A stretch of DNA of 64,000 nt, from the NCBI GenBank assembly GCA_018105865.1, contig CM030845.1:14401038-14465037 (forward strand), written 5' to 3'. The DNA is from Metaphire vulgaris (taxonomy: Eukaryota; Annelida; Clitellata; Crassiclitellata; Megascolecidae). Positions 13,037 to 26,021 of the stretch are shown here, in pieces. Positions within the stretch are counted from its first letter, which is position 1; every line of letters starts with the position of its first letter. The notes beneath the pieces were generated by a model. The model did not search any database. It saw nothing but the letters and a program-made list of their open reading frames with translations, and was not told the DNA's origin. The position numbers were made by a program, and so were the translations under genes.

Positions 13037-13509
13037 CCTGTAACCGAAACAACGGCAAATAAAATAATCATGACATTCTTGGTGGAAAACTGACGACATG
13101 TTTGTGTCAATGACTGAATTATTGACAATGATGAAATTCTTTGTGGAACAATGACATGTCTCTGTGTGTCAATTAATACGGGATTATTGAAAATCGTGTC
13201 TTTTGATATTTAAACTATTCAGCCTTTGAACTATTGTGACGTTGAATATTGTCTTTTATGTTGGTTTTTGATATTGTGTATTTTAGCATTTAAACTAATA
13301 TTTCAGGTTGAATTTTAGATAACGACGCTGCTGAATTTTACCATCCAGGTTTCATTGGTTACAGTAGTTACATCGATCCAGTTCCAGGTAAAAACTCACC
13401 CATACTTGAATTCGACCTTTGGGTCCGACGCTAATATCCGGTTTAAAGCAAGCAGCGACGCTGCCGACGCATGTGGCTTGCGCCATTAATCTAGAGTAGT
13501 TTGATTATT
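13037..13509. other. Stretch without recognised features
   Basis: AT-rich DNA with variant repeats of gaattattgaaaatcgtgtc type. No coding motif. Confidence 0.35.
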
Positions 13510-13621
13510 ACTTTCTCTATACCCACGTTTTACATTCGCAGCAAAAAACTGCTATGCATTTAGTACCCTCTAGCTCCTGCCAGAGCTGAAATCCGTTCAA
13601 TCAACGTGCCGTTCAGGCATG

Positions 13622-14024
13622 GGGCCGTCCATTACTTATGTCAACAATTTAGGGGGGGTTTGATAAAGTTTGACAGTTGTTTAGAGAGAGAGGGGGGTCA
13701 AGAGAAGTTGACGTCAACAATTTAACTTTTTAAAAATAATAAAAAATAGAAAATGTCATGGAATACTACTTAATACAATGGAAAAAAGCATGGCAAAAAG
13801 GTCATCACCACCACATTTTGACACTCGATGAGCAAAAAAGGGGAAAATGGTTATCACCACGAAAATAATAACCTTGTTATTGGAACCTGTCATTGATCTT
13901 GAAGGGGGTCAAAAGTTTTTGACGTAATTATGGAGGGGGGTTAAGTGAAAGTTGACAGTTGTTGACAAGAGGGGAGGGGTTCAAACATTGCCCAAAATTG
14001 TTGTCATAATTAATGGACATCCCC
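13622..14024. mobile_element. MITE with 4-bp CATG duplication (copy 1)
   Basis: Ends are gggccgtccattacttatgt and, inverted, gggg-atgtccattaattatg, followed by caacaattt on both sides. CATG flanks both ends (13618-13621, 14025-14028), and the direct-repeat copy at 15640 shows the uninterrupted site with one CATG. No coding capacity. A related copy lies at 34463-34910. A 4-bp duplication fits several DNA-transposon superfamilies, so I do not assign one. Confidence 0.75.
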
Positions 14025-14060
14025 CATGTTACCAACCTGCCATACAAATATTTCTTCTTC

Positions 14061-14073
14061 TTATTATTATTAT

Positions 14074-14120
<47 letters not shown>

Positions 14121-14296
14121 TTAATATTATTACTACTACTACTACTACTACTACCACTACTACTACTACTACTTTTTGACGTAATTATGGAGGGGTTAAA
14201 CTACTAACTACTATTACTTTCTCTAGACTACTGCTACTACTGCTCCTGCCACTTTAAATCCGTTCCGTCAACTGCTACCAACCAGCTGCAATTTAC

Positions 14297-14335
<39 letters not shown>

Positions 14336-14345
14336 TACTACTGCT
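14061..14345. repeat. Clustered trinucleotide arrays (TTA, TAG, TAC)
   Basis: A (TTA)n-(TAG)n-(TAC)n compound run at 14061-14172 and a (TTA)n run at 14294-14336, separated by a degenerate part of the local direct repeat. Confidence 0.9.
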
Positions 14346-14479
14346 ACTCGTTAATTTCCTTCCTCCTTCCTATGCGCTCAATCTCAAATGAAATAGCTTA
14401 GCCAAAGGTGGGTCATTCACTCATTTAATCTACTATGGAGGAAATGATTTTATAAAGAGAAATGATTTTAGTTTGGAAA

Positions 14480-14760
14480 AGAAAAACTGACTTGTGACTC
14501 AGGTTTGTTATTTGGCTTTGATGTACAACGAAGGGGATATTGGAATTGAGTTCCAAAGCTGCTATGAAAAGCACGATTGCAAATTTTGAGAGATGATTGC
14601 CGAGAAGAGGATCTAGTAGATCCAGGTTGTTGTGGAATTATCAGATTTCTTAGGTAGACACTTTGATGTATGGAGTGAGTTATAAGTCATCGATATTATT
14701 TTATATTCAATGCGTTCTGTTATCTTGAGCCAGTGGATGATTTGAAAGTAATGGTGTAAT
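14480..14760 (-). pseudogene. CR1-group LINE family B C-terminal remnant
   Basis: The minus strand reads HWLKITERIEYKIISMTYNS, then SLKICNRAFHS and a degenerate LWNSIP. It matches the better-preserved family B tails at 30260-30530 and 37380-37640. Frameshifted throughout. Confidence 0.6.
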
Positions 14761-15501
14761 GTGCCACTTTAGTTACTGCACCACCATTTGAATCGATTGG
14801 GTTTACATGCTGCTGTGTGAAACTGACCTGCTGCTGCTGCTGCACCACTTGACAAATTGAGTTCTGCTGGAGAGTTGATTAAGGATGATAGTGTTGGAGC
14901 TGCCCACATTTCTGCCACCACTTTGGCAGTGAGGAGTTTGTCATAAATGTATGTTTTCTGTTGAATGATGTTTTGTATAAAATTTTTTTGACTGCTGCTG
15001 CGATTTTCTCTGTGAGTTTGGACAGACAGGTTTGAAAAATGGGCGATTCTACCAGATCTTCTGCCAAGGTTTGGTTTTTACGGACTACACTGGGGACTGC
15101 TGATAATTTTTTAATAGTTGGTACTAGACACCACCACTGTTTGAGAAGGATGAGGTTGGTATTGGATCAAGACTGCCACCGTTGCGCTTCCTGCTGCTTG
15201 GAAGGAGCTACTGGTCTACTACTACTACTATTGAACCAGAGGCTACTACACCAAAGTTTACACTGCTGCTGAGACAGGCAGATATGAGACCAGTTGCAGA
15301 ACGGAGTTTTTCAAGCTATGTGAGAATGTTTCTACTTTCTACTACTACTAAGGTGTTTTTGACATGAGATGATAGTTGATCTGGAGTTTCTTTGTCGAGT
15401 AGGGCAGATAGTACTACTAATGGGGCGATACTACTACTACTACTGACTGATTATTTGATTATTTATTTGATTTGCTTGTTTGGGAAGGACTGCAGGAGTT
15501 T
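14761..15501. other. Degenerate CTA/CTG-rich region
   Basis: Scattered ctactacta and ctgctgctg remnants and no recognised coding motif; probably decayed microsatellite and LINE flank. Confidence 0.3.
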
Positions 15502-15658
15502 GCTTTCTCTAGACCCACGTTTCACAAATTTACATTGGTGGACGGATCATAAATGCAGCCAAAACTGCTAAGCATTTTGCACCCTCTAGCTCCTGCCAGA
15601 GTTTAAATCCGTTCCGTCAACGTGCCGTTCTAGCATGTAACCAACCTGCCATACAACA

Positions 15659-16907
<1,249 letters not shown>

Positions 16908-17312
16908 CAGTGATGTGACCTCTCGAGACACTGTCTCGTCTCGAGACAGTATTTTCAATGTCTTGGTCTAGATCTTGGTCTTGCTGACCAGTGTCTCGGT
17001 TTTGGTCTTGGTCTCGTCATTACTGTCTTGGTCTTGAGATTCAAGACCGATACAGTGAATTTTCCACTGTTTTTGTCAGAAACAAGATGAAACATATCCG
17101 ACAAATCATCCACAACAAAGAATGATCACAAATTCAATCGTCAAAATTTAATTGCCGGGTGTAGTCTGCCATTCAATTTAGTTGAGCATCGAAATTATCG
17201 TAATTTTATTGCTGATGTTGATAAAAAAATGTGTTAATTCTGTTTTGTTTGTTTTCTTTATGTTTAAAATTACTGTCTTGGTCTTGGTCTTGACACCTTG
17301 GTCACATCCCTG
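16908..17312. mobile_element. hAT-type MITE inside a microsatellite
   Basis: Ends are cagtgatgtgacc and, inverted, cagggatgtgacc. Flanks are ctactact (16900-16907) and ctactgct (17313-17320), an 8-bp duplication with one change. Both subterminal regions carry gtcttggtcttgg repeats and a cgagacagt/actgtctcg inverted pair. No transposase. Confidence 0.72.
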
Positions 17313-17486
<174 letters not shown>

Positions 17487-19586
17487 TGTAGCGAATTTAC
17501 AAATAACCGAGGGGGATAATTCTGAGAGAGAGACTTCGCTTAAAATAATATGGGCCCCTACCCGTTTCTGGCGTAGCTAACTTGTGAAAACACAAACATT
17601 AAACTTATTATTTAATGACACAGAATTCGTTCTTATACTTAATAAATGAAGAAGTTCTTATCATTTATAACAACGTTTTACAGAGATACCTTATGAAATG
17701 TCGCACTGCACAAACTTAAATAACGATCCGACAATATGAGTCCCAATAAACAATAGTCAGTAAATAGAACGACTCTTACATAAACGTTCTCAGCACCGTC
17801 GTGCATAGATACGAACTTTACTAGAATTAACTTGTAAACACTCAAACAATATGAGTTCTAACAGACAATATAACGGCTCTTAACTATATGACTTCAGCTT
17901 CGTCATCCATCGATACGAGTTTCACTTGGTTCACAATTTCAACATGCAATAAATATCCGCAAATAATATCCGTGATAACTATACGCAAATAAATTTGCGG
18001 CCACTACAGCACTCAACTGGATCTGTGAACCTGGTGGTTTGCTAGTGTTCAACTGCCAAAGCTGGGCACTATAAGTGACAGCCCTCAACTGGATCTGTGA
18101 ACCTAGTGGTTTGCTAGAGTTCAACTGCCAAAGCTGAGGCCACGAAGCTGTTTGGCTTCCCAACACAATCAACCGCCGTTCTAGGTTATAGAGGTTTTTA
18201 GGCCTCTATTCTAGAGGGCAACGAAGCTGTTTGGCTTCCGAACACAATCTACCGCCGTTCTAGGTTATAGAAGGCCTCTATTCTAGAGGGCAACGAAGCT
18301 GTTTGGCTTCCGGGTCTACCGCCGTTCTAGGTTATAGAGGTTTTTAGGCCTCTATTCTAATTTAGAAGCTGTTTGGCTTCCTGAACACAATCTACCGCCG
18401 TTCTATTATAGAGGTTTTTAGGCCTCTATTCTAGAGGGCAACGATGTTTGGCTTCCGAACACAATCTACCGCCGTTCTAGGTTATAGAGGTTTTTAGGCC
18501 TCTATTCTAGAGGGCAACGAAGCTGTTTGGCTTCCGAACACAATCAACCGCCGTTCTAGGTTATAGAGGTTTTAGGCCTCTATTCTAGAGGGCAACGTTT
18601 TGGCTTCCGAACACAATCTACCGCCGTTCTAGGTTATAGAGGTTTTTAGGCCTCTATTCTAGAGGGCAACGAAGCTGTTTGGCTTCCGAACACAATCTAC
18701 CGCCGTTCTAGGTTATAGAGGTTTTTAGGCCTCTATTCTAGAGGGCAACGAAGCTGTTTGGCTTCCCAACACAATCAACAGACCGCCCTTGTTGGGGCAG
18801 GAGTTCGTTCAGAACCGATTAACACGCAGAGCGCTCGCTCTTTTATAGAAAATATCTGGAGAGGTAGAGGTAGGTGAACCTCCAACCAATCAGAGTCATT
18901 GTTCTTCACAAAGTATGGTTTCACTGCACCAATCACAACCGAGTTATCAAGTCCCATAGACAACATGTTAAACTTTAACAAGTTCTAACAAACGAATTAT
19001 ATCACAACTGCTTATACAAATTATATCATTCGAATCACGAGAAAATTATCTTTGAGCTAAGCTAAACATGACTTCTGTAGCACTTATAATCATTTAGTTA
19101 TGCGCGAGCAAAGATTCTCCTATCTCGCAATGTTAAGCGGGCAGACGGAGACTTCCGACAAAACTCTCTTAAACTTAATTAACAATCGGGCTAAAATTCT
19201 GCTTTTACGATACAATTCTCATAAAATATCTGGAGAATTCATTTATAAGAATGGAATTCATGAGATATTAAGTTAGAAGGATAAATGGAGCATTTTAAAA
19301 ACCCACAATGTTAAAATATAGGCTCAGACGGACGCTTCCGACTAAACGCTCTCTAACTCTTAAAATAATCAGCATTCAATAAATTCCTATAACAACAAAG
19401 TTAGCTTAATTAATTAGGAATCGATTTATACGACTGAAAATTGCTATAAATGAACTTAGGTGCCAGAATGGAGAAGTTTGAAACGGCAATCGTGCGCTTA
19501 ATTATGTAGTGCATTTTCTGGTAGCTATGCGTTTTGGCCATTCCGGTAACCAATAATGACAAATGTAAAATCAAAAATTCTCCACA
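17487..19586. mobile_element. Solo-LTR-like block 2 (TGTAGCGAATTT...AAATTCTCCACA)
   Basis: A 2.1-kb block with LTR-like inverted ends: tgtagcgaatttac at the left and aaaattctccaca at the right, directly bordered by CTA arrays on both sides. The interior is built from diverged direct repeats: a unit with caatatgagt and cgtcgtgcatagatacga at 17730-17930, a roughly 70-bp pair at 18005-18130, the minisatellite at 18146-18775 and a pair around cagacggagacttccgac (19140 and 19324). No coding region. It shares its terminal pattern with block 1 but not its interior. Confidence 0.5.
18146..18778. repeat. Minisatellite, about 8 units of 70-80 bp with two hairpins each
   Basis: The unit contains gaagctgtttggcttcc, acacaatctaccgccgttct and tagaggtttttaggcctcta. 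Within each unit GAAGC can pair with GCTTC, and ATAGAGG with CCTCTAT. Copies differ by small indels and substitutions. The array sits inside block 2. It has no cas genes or unique spacers, so it is not a CRISPR array. Confidence 0.9.
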
Positions 19587-19599
19587 CTACTACTACTGT

Positions 19600-19681
<82 letters not shown>

Positions 19682-19722
19682 CCTACTACTACTACTACTA
19701 CTACTAGTACTACTACTACTAC

Positions 19723-19758
<36 letters not shown>

Positions 19759-19806
19759 TAATACTACTACTATTATTATTACTACTACTACTACTACTAC
19801 TACTAC
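19587..19806. repeat. Compound (CTA)n-(TTA)n-(CTA)n microsatellite
   Basis: CTA units with small interruptions, a TTA core at 19723-19756, then CTA again. Apparent poly-Thr and poly-Val frames are artefacts. Confidence 0.95.
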
Positions 19807-19917
19807 ATTCATCATCATCTTCAATTTATGCCTGCGTGGAGGCTTTAAGTTAGATACGAAACATTTCCACTTTGCTCCATCTTGTGTTTGTGGCGTGATT
19901 TCTATCATAGATCACGC

Positions 19918-20629
19918 CAGAGGTCTCCAAAGTTTTTCAGCGGCGTGCCACATTGCTAACGTCTGACGGATTCAACAGAATTTTCAGTCTTTTTCTCTAC
20001 GAACGAACGATCTGCAACTGTCTTCTTAAGCTTGAAACTTGAGCAAACAAGCGTATAAATGGAATCACAGTTTATTGGCAATAATTGTCACAACGTGATA
20101 AATGACTGAAGCAGCTTCTTGATAACTGATTCTTGAAAAGTGCCAATTTCTGACGGACGTTTTAACCTCAGAGTATATAAATCGCACATGAGTGGCCGTT
20201 TGACCTTGTATTTTAATATTAAAGTCATTAAGCTGCATGAAGAAAGCTGCTGAAAATAAAAAAGCCATTTCAAAGCCATTCACTTTCTGCGAGCAACACC
20301 AATGAACGGTGCCTCTCATTTAAGAATATTTCAGTCTCACTTCGAAGACCCAAAAATCGAGCCAGGACTGCCTCAAAACTAAGCTATCTCACTTAATTAC
20401 GCTGTGGTTTGTCCGGAGACTGCGGAAATAACGAAATTGGCGATGACTGAATCCATGAGATAGCGCATATCTATAGTCAAGAGTAAGACAGTTGAAGCAA
20501 ATTGTTATTAATGCCGAAAAAAGAGATTCTTATAATAGATTTGCACTTGTTTTCATTTCTTGCCGCGGGTCGGATTAAAGGCCTTGACGGGCCGTATCCG
20601 GCCCGCGGGCCGAAATCTAGAGACCTCTG
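19918..20629 (-). mobile_element. Degenerate hAT element with transposase remnant
   Basis: Left end cagaggtctcc (19918) and right end gagacctctg (20620-20629) are inverted repeats of hAT type. On the minus strand at 20319-20065 a frame reads FLFSAAFFMQLNDFNIKIQG, like the LN.LN.KLQG block of hAT transposases. Flanks (gatcacgc and ctatagag) do not match, so the ends may derive from two copies. The right end (GC-rich, gtcggattaaaggccttgac) recurs inverted at 25833-25935. Confidence 0.55.
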
Positions 20630-20735
20630 CTATAGAGCAGCGAAAATTTTTTGTAGATTGTGAAACTTTGTCATGCACAATTTACATGCATGTGCGCGCA
20701 CCTCCCTCCCCCACATCCAAACAATCAGTCTGTTC

Positions 20736-20855
<120 letters not shown>

Positions 20856-20866
20856 TCGCGCTTGTC

Positions 20867-23543
20867 TGTTGTTCTGGTTTTCGAACTCGAGTGAATGCAG
20901 TCAGCTTCAGTCACTTGAATTGGTGATCGCTCACGTCACCTCAGTGGAGTCGTGCATTCTGGCCGTGGTCTACAGACCAGGCTCCGCCAAGTCCTCACAG
21001 CTCTTCTTCTCGGAAATGTCGGAGTTACTGGGTGAACTCGCGTCACACAACGGACCTGTATACGTCGCTGGAGATCTAAATGTGCGGCTCGACCGTGATG
21101 AGGATGCAGCCTGCCGCCAACTTCGTGAGCTTTTTACATCTTATAACTTTACTTTCCAACCGACTAATGCGACGCACGTCAGCGGAGGAATGCTCGATGT
21201 GGTTGCGTTTCATTGTGGCACCGTGTCACCACAGACGCGTGTAATAGACGTAGGGCTATCCGACCACCATCTGGTTAGCTGGTCGGTGCCGCTAACCAGG
21301 CTCGTCCGGTCTACGTCTCCACTACACGACGTGCCTGGCGTAAAGTCGACACCATTGCGTTTTTTAATGAGCTCGCGACCTCTAAACTTTGTAAACCGGC
21401 CCTTTGGCCCATGATGGACGTTGACGAAATGGCTCGATTATACGATCAAGAGATCACTGACATTGTTGAGAGGCTAGTGCCAGTGACGACAGCGACCTGT
21501 CGGCGTCGCCCCTCAGACCTCTGGTTTGACGATGAGTGTCGTGAAGCTAAGAGAAAGATGCGGTTCGCCGAACGGAAAGCCAGGTCGACTCACGCCGATC
21601 CTGGCGATGCTGCAACGCTCGAATCACACTGGAAGGAGCTCCGGAGAGCTTATAAACTTCTGCTTCACTGCAAGCGAGAAGCCTTCTGGAATAACAAAGT
21701 AGATTCGGAGCGGGTCGATCCGCGACGTATATGGCAGTCTCTGAATAAATTACTCGGCCGTGGCCGTACTCGAGCCCATGAGACACCATCAGCCGACAAC
21801 TTCGCCGAATATCTTCACAACAAAGATGCCTTGGCACACGCATCAGTCGCAGAGCACGACTCGCCCACGTTCAGCCCAATACTTACTTCAGTGCTCTCTC
21901 AGCTCGTTCCAGCTCTTGTCTCCTGAGAAGTGGCCGCAGAGATACGAGCACTTCCAGACAAGCAGTGTGCGAGCGACCCTAAGCTGACCGCTCTTCTCAA
22001 GGAGTCGTCCTATATCCTCGCACCATTCTTATTCGAACTCTTCAATCGCTCGATGTCATCTGGATCGGTACCGGAGATCTTCAAATCCGCCTATATCACT
22101 CCCAGACTCAAGAAGCCCAACCTGGATACCGCTGATATTAAGTCGTTCAGACCGATTTCCAGCCTGTCGGTGCTGTCGAAACTGCTCGAGCAGCTCGTGT
22201 CACATCAATTTATCCGCTACCTAACGACCTACACTCTCCTTCCAGACGGCGGTCCAGTCCGCGTATCGGGTACATCACTCAACCGAAACCGCAGTTTTGA
22301 AAGTGCTGCTGGACACCCTACGAGCGCTGGACGCCGGGGATGTAGCGGTCTTGGTGTTGCTGGACCTCACCGCCGCCTTCGACACGGTGGACCATGGTAC
22401 ACTACTGAAGAAGTTGGAGGCATCGTATGGAATGAAAGGTCGAGTGCTCCAATGGGTTTCCTCCTATCTAACGAATCGGGTGCGGCATGAATGTTGCGCA
22501 GGCTCAACCACTCCGCCGACCTGTGTAGTACTTGGAGTTCCCCAAGGCTCCGTACTAGGGCCTATTCTCTTCGCGCTCTACGTCGCCGGCATGATAAGCA
22601 TTGTCCAACGGTTCGGGCTCCAAGCACACCTCTACGCTGACGACACGCAAGTATATGGAAGCAGCCCTCCTGCAGCAGTTCATCTGCTCCAGCAGCGTGT
22701 CACTAGGTGCCTGGTCGAGGTGACCAGGTGGCTGAAGTCACATCAGCTGCAACTCAATGCTGCTAAGACTGAAGTATTATGGATCACCTGTGAGTGTCAG
22801 AAACACTTGACACCAACGACCTGTATCAGCATCGATGGAATTGAGGTGCAACCAGTGTTGTCTGTCCGGAATCTCGGGATCCACATCGATAGCACATTAT
22901 CGATGAGGATAATGTCTCGAAGACAATTGCCAGCTGCTTCAACGCACTCCGGCTGATCAGAATTGTACGAAGATCAGTGTTAGTCACCGCCCTCAAGTCA
23001 CTGGTTTTCATCATTGGTACTGACCAAACTAGACTACGGGAACACGACACTCGCCGGATCACCGAAACACCTGCTGGACCGTCTCCAGGTCGTATTGAAC
23101 GGCGCGGTTGATCTTCCAGGTCCCTTCTCGTGAACATGTAACACCGCTTCTACGAGGCTTACACTGGCTATCAATGCCGGAGCGGATTCAGTTTAAGTTG
23201 ACAACGCTGGCTTTATCGCTGCCTGAACGGTATTGGCCCAGAGTAACTGACGACAGAATTAGTAAAGTTGCAGATTAGGCAGGTCGGCATCGCCTGAGAT
23301 CTGCTGGAACTGCTTCTCTGGTTGTTCCGTTGATGGGCCTTCGTACTGTAGGCGATCGTGCCTTTCCCGTGACTGCTGCAACGGTATGGAACCGCCTGCC
23401 TTCTTCAGTTCAACTCTCCCTAACGCCAGACACCTTCAAGAAGAGACTCAAAACTTGGCTATTTCGCACGAGCTATTGTAATTTATAATTTGTAATGTGT
23501 CCACGCAGTCACTGTATTAGTTGCCACATAAATCTCTACGTTG

Positions 23544-23641
<98 letters not shown>
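20867..23641 (+). pseudogene. CR1-group LINE family C: endonuclease, RT and (TAA)n tail
   Basis: The longest LINE wholly inside the window. Endonuclease C-terminal half (20900-21300): AVVYRPGS, VYVAGDLNVRLDR (catalytic D/N), THVSGGMLDVV and DVGLSDHHLVSW (catalytic DH). Linker 21411-21926. RT (21930-22956): SFRPISSLSVLSKLLEQLV, LLDLTAAFDTVDH (first catalytic Asp), GVPQGSVLGPILFALY, AHLYADDTQVYG (catalytic DD) and LQLNAAKTEVL. The C-terminal tail (22960-23480) has WNRLPSS and FKKRLKTWLFRT. Four frame changes (about 21400, 21928, 22270, 22945) kill it. It ends in (TAA)n, 23544-23641, and lacks the endonuclease N-terminus and ORF1. It lies against a hAT transposase remnant at its 3' side. Confidence 0.88.
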
Positions 23642-23642
<1 letters not shown>

Positions 23643-24657
23643 TCTACTATTAAGCAGCTTTACTCCATGATCCATCGACATGCCCTGACCTCCAAGACGC
23701 TCCCACCCGAGTTAAAAGAGGTACTGGACGAAGCCGTGAGTATGGTGAACGAAATCAAGTCTAGCGCTCTCAATGCGCAACTATTTCGTCTCATGGGCCA
23801 GAGGTTCGATGACAACCATGAAGGGCTACTATTTTCACATGGATGTTCGGTGGTTGTCTTGTGGGAACATGCTCTCCAGATTTGAATCGAGTAAATGGTC
23901 GAATTCTTCAGCCGTAGTGGCAACAACATTAGATACCGAGTTCATGCCACAAAACTCACGAACCAAGAATGGCTTTTGAAACTAGCCTACTTGTGTTATA
24001 GAAATATTATATTCACATGCCTTAGCGAGCTTGACAGATCGCTGCAAAGGAGAATCAATACGGTGATCGATTTTGTTGATAAAGTTCGAGCTTTCATGAT
24101 GAAACTTGAACTGTGGGAAGCCATGTCAGTGAAGGAAAGTTAACCATGTTCAACAGTGTTGCAATAACGCTGAATAAAAAAACGATGCTGCAAATATACA
24201 ACGACAAGTTGGGTCCACCTCTACTCCTTGCGGAACAAGTTCAAGAGGTCCTTCTCTGATCTGAGCGATCTTGATTTGAAGATGGCGTGCCACCCATTCA
24301 GTGTGGATGTCAAAGCCATTCCTGAACCCATCCAGGAGCAATTCATCAACTTCAGCAACGAATCTACCACGCGAGCTGTATTCGAATCTCTCCCTCTGTC
24401 AAAGTTCTGGTGCCGGATGTTTCATTTCTACCCTTCTGTTGTTGAGGAGCCCATAAAGTTGCTGCTGGTGTTCCCAAGCACCAAGCATCTGTGAGCAAGG
24501 GTTCTCAGCCGTCTTCTCCATGAAAACGAAGTTTCGTGCTCGTTTGTCAGTGGCGACGGATCTTCAGTTGGCACTGTTCAAAAGCATCCCCGAATTAAAG
24601 CTCTGGTGGCGGCCAGGCAGGCCCAACCCTCTCACTGACTCTGATGTGCACCTGTAG
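23642..24657 (+). pseudogene. ZBED5-like hAT transposase, C-terminal half
   Basis: The plus strand reads MIHRHALTSKTLPPELKEVL, ALNAQLFRLMGQRF, HMDVRWLSCGNMLSRF (usual form LHTEVRWLSRGKVL.RF), LVFPSTKHL and finally CEQGFSAVFSMKTKFRARLS to LQLALFKSIPELK, the hAT C-terminal dimerisation domain. It stops at 24655-24657. Several frameshifts (about 23850, 23985, 24145, 24490) show it is dead. The N-terminal BED finger and first catalytic Asp region are missing; the left border is the (TAA)n tail of the LINE. Confidence 0.85.
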
Positions 24658-24776
24658 AGTGCAACTGAAGGAGTCGAAGACTGAAGCTGCATGACTTGTC
24701 TACACGTGGATGCTATTTAGCAACTTTTAAATATACGTTTACAATTTTATAGCCGTCATTTGCAAATGTACTTGGG

Positions 24777-24844
24777 AAGGGGTACGCGTCATATTCCAAA
24801 CCTATCGTTGGGGTACGCTGGGACAAAAAGGTTGAGAATCTCTG
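24777..24844. mobile_element. Right terminus of the ZBED5-like hAT
   Basis: Read inverted it starts cagagattctcaaccttttt and contains gcgtacccc steps like those of the left-type terminus at 9835. It lies 120 bp after the transposase stop, where the family's right end is expected. The next 8 bases are ctatagac. Confidence 0.6.
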
Positions 24845-24959
24845 CTATAGACGAACGGCTAGGATTATAGAATATAGCCAGCAGCAGTAATCTGCACGTA
24901 GTCGTGGTCTGGAGTAGTCGTTTTCCGGATGCAAAGTTCAATACACGTAGTCATACCTA

Positions 24960-25544
24960 TGTCACAAGCTCCTATTTAGCTTGTGAGGTTCTTTTCTTTT
25001 CAATGTCAAATGTACTTTAAATCCTCTCCGTCTTAACGTATTAACCAATCAACAAGCACTGAGCAAAAGTTCATTCTTTTAATGTTCGTTTCTACTCACG
25101 TAAGCATTTATATAAAGTACGGTCGAACATCTTCAAAACCGATTTCTACTTTTACGGTTGTACATCTTCCAAACCGCTTTCTATAAATTATATAATTCTC
25201 CATTTGTAAAATTCTATCAGTTATCAAATATTCTTGACAGCGTTCTATTAAAATTTTTCTTCACCAACACCACCACATTCCACTCCACTCACAACAGCGA
25301 CCTCCTCTCGACTGCTCCCTCTCTTTCACATTCACGTCTATTCATTCACTCACGCCACCATACAGCATACAGATACCATACAGACACCATCAATACGCAC
25401 ACCTCTCACACACACCCAGCCAACCTAAATAAACACATAAACATATACAAACAAACAACCTAAATATCACTTTGTGACAATCTAACTGTCTCTAATTGCT
25501 GTAGCTTATAGCACTATAGGCTAATCAGTTAGGGGCGGTAGACA
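24960..25544 (+). repeat. Putative 5' LTR of a third Ty3/gypsy element
   Basis: Begins tgtcacaagctcc and ends ggcggtagaca, giving TGTC..GACA inverted termini. The end is inferred from the tggtgtcag primer-binding-like sequence that follows and the gag remnant downstream. A tttatataaagta TATA-like box lies at about 25107-25119. The left boundary is a guess between several TG dinucleotides. Confidence 0.5.
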
Positions 25545-25553
25545 TGGTGTCAG
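25545..25553 (+). other. Primer-binding site (tRNA-Leu-like)
   Basis: tggtgtcag is complementary to ...CTGACACCA, the mature 3' end of tRNA-Leu. It directly follows the LTR end, and the complete element at 48523 has tggtgtca in the same place. Confidence 0.55.
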
Positions 25554-25832
25554 CCTGTCAGGTCCATAAGTGAACGCTATCGATAAGCTGGGTTAAGAAC
25601 GTTAGAATTGCTACCGCTTCACATATACCGTTACCAGTGAGACTCAATTTTAGCGCATCAAACAATGCGGCAGAGTTGAAACGTTTCAGCAGTCAGTGGT
25701 TGAATTTCGTAACAGCTACGAAACGGGATCAAGAAGCAGCTGATTGCCAATCTGCGATTTTACTTGAGTGCATAAGCACAGAGGCCTATTGCGCTTATGA
25801 GTTTTGACATGTGTCAACTCTCATAAACATAA

Positions 25833-25935
25833 GAGAGTTCGGCCCGCGGGTCGGATACGGCCCGTCAAGGCCTTTAATCCGACCCGTGGCAAGAAATGAG
25901 AACAAGCGCAAATCTATAATAAGAATCTTTTTTCG
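25833..25935. mobile_element. hAT-end fragment, inverted copy of 20510-20620
   Basis: Reverse complement of the sequence at 20510-20620 with about ten differences (shared core gtcggattaaaggccttgac). It lies next to a (TA)n run at 25965-26019 and splits a gag remnant. With the 20.5-kb copy it forms a large inverted pair 5.2 kb apart. Confidence 0.6.
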
Positions 25936-25958
25936 CCGTCTGTCATAGGCACATAGGC

Positions 25959-25964
<6 letters not shown>

Positions 25965-26019
<55 letters not shown>
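25965..26019. repeat. (TA)n microsatellite
   Basis: About 27 TA units at the edge of the hAT-end fragment. Confidence 0.95.

Positions 26020-26021
<2 letters not shown>

Larger units (their letters stand above)
13510..15655. repeat. Pair of direct repeats, first copy split by a MITE
   Basis: A roughly 110-150 bp sequence (ctttctctagacccacgttt, then ccctctagctcctgccagag, then gtgccgttc and agcatg/accaacctgccatacaa) is found at 13510-13621 continued at 14025-14055, and again uninterrupted at 15502-15655. A shorter degenerate copy sits at 14214-14285. The second copy gives the empty site for the MITE at 13622-14024. Confidence 0.7.

Noticed and set aside
18146..18778. CRISPR-like regular array
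   Set aside because: The units are 70-80 bp with no unique spacers and indels throughout, no cas genes are present, and the genome is eukaryotic.
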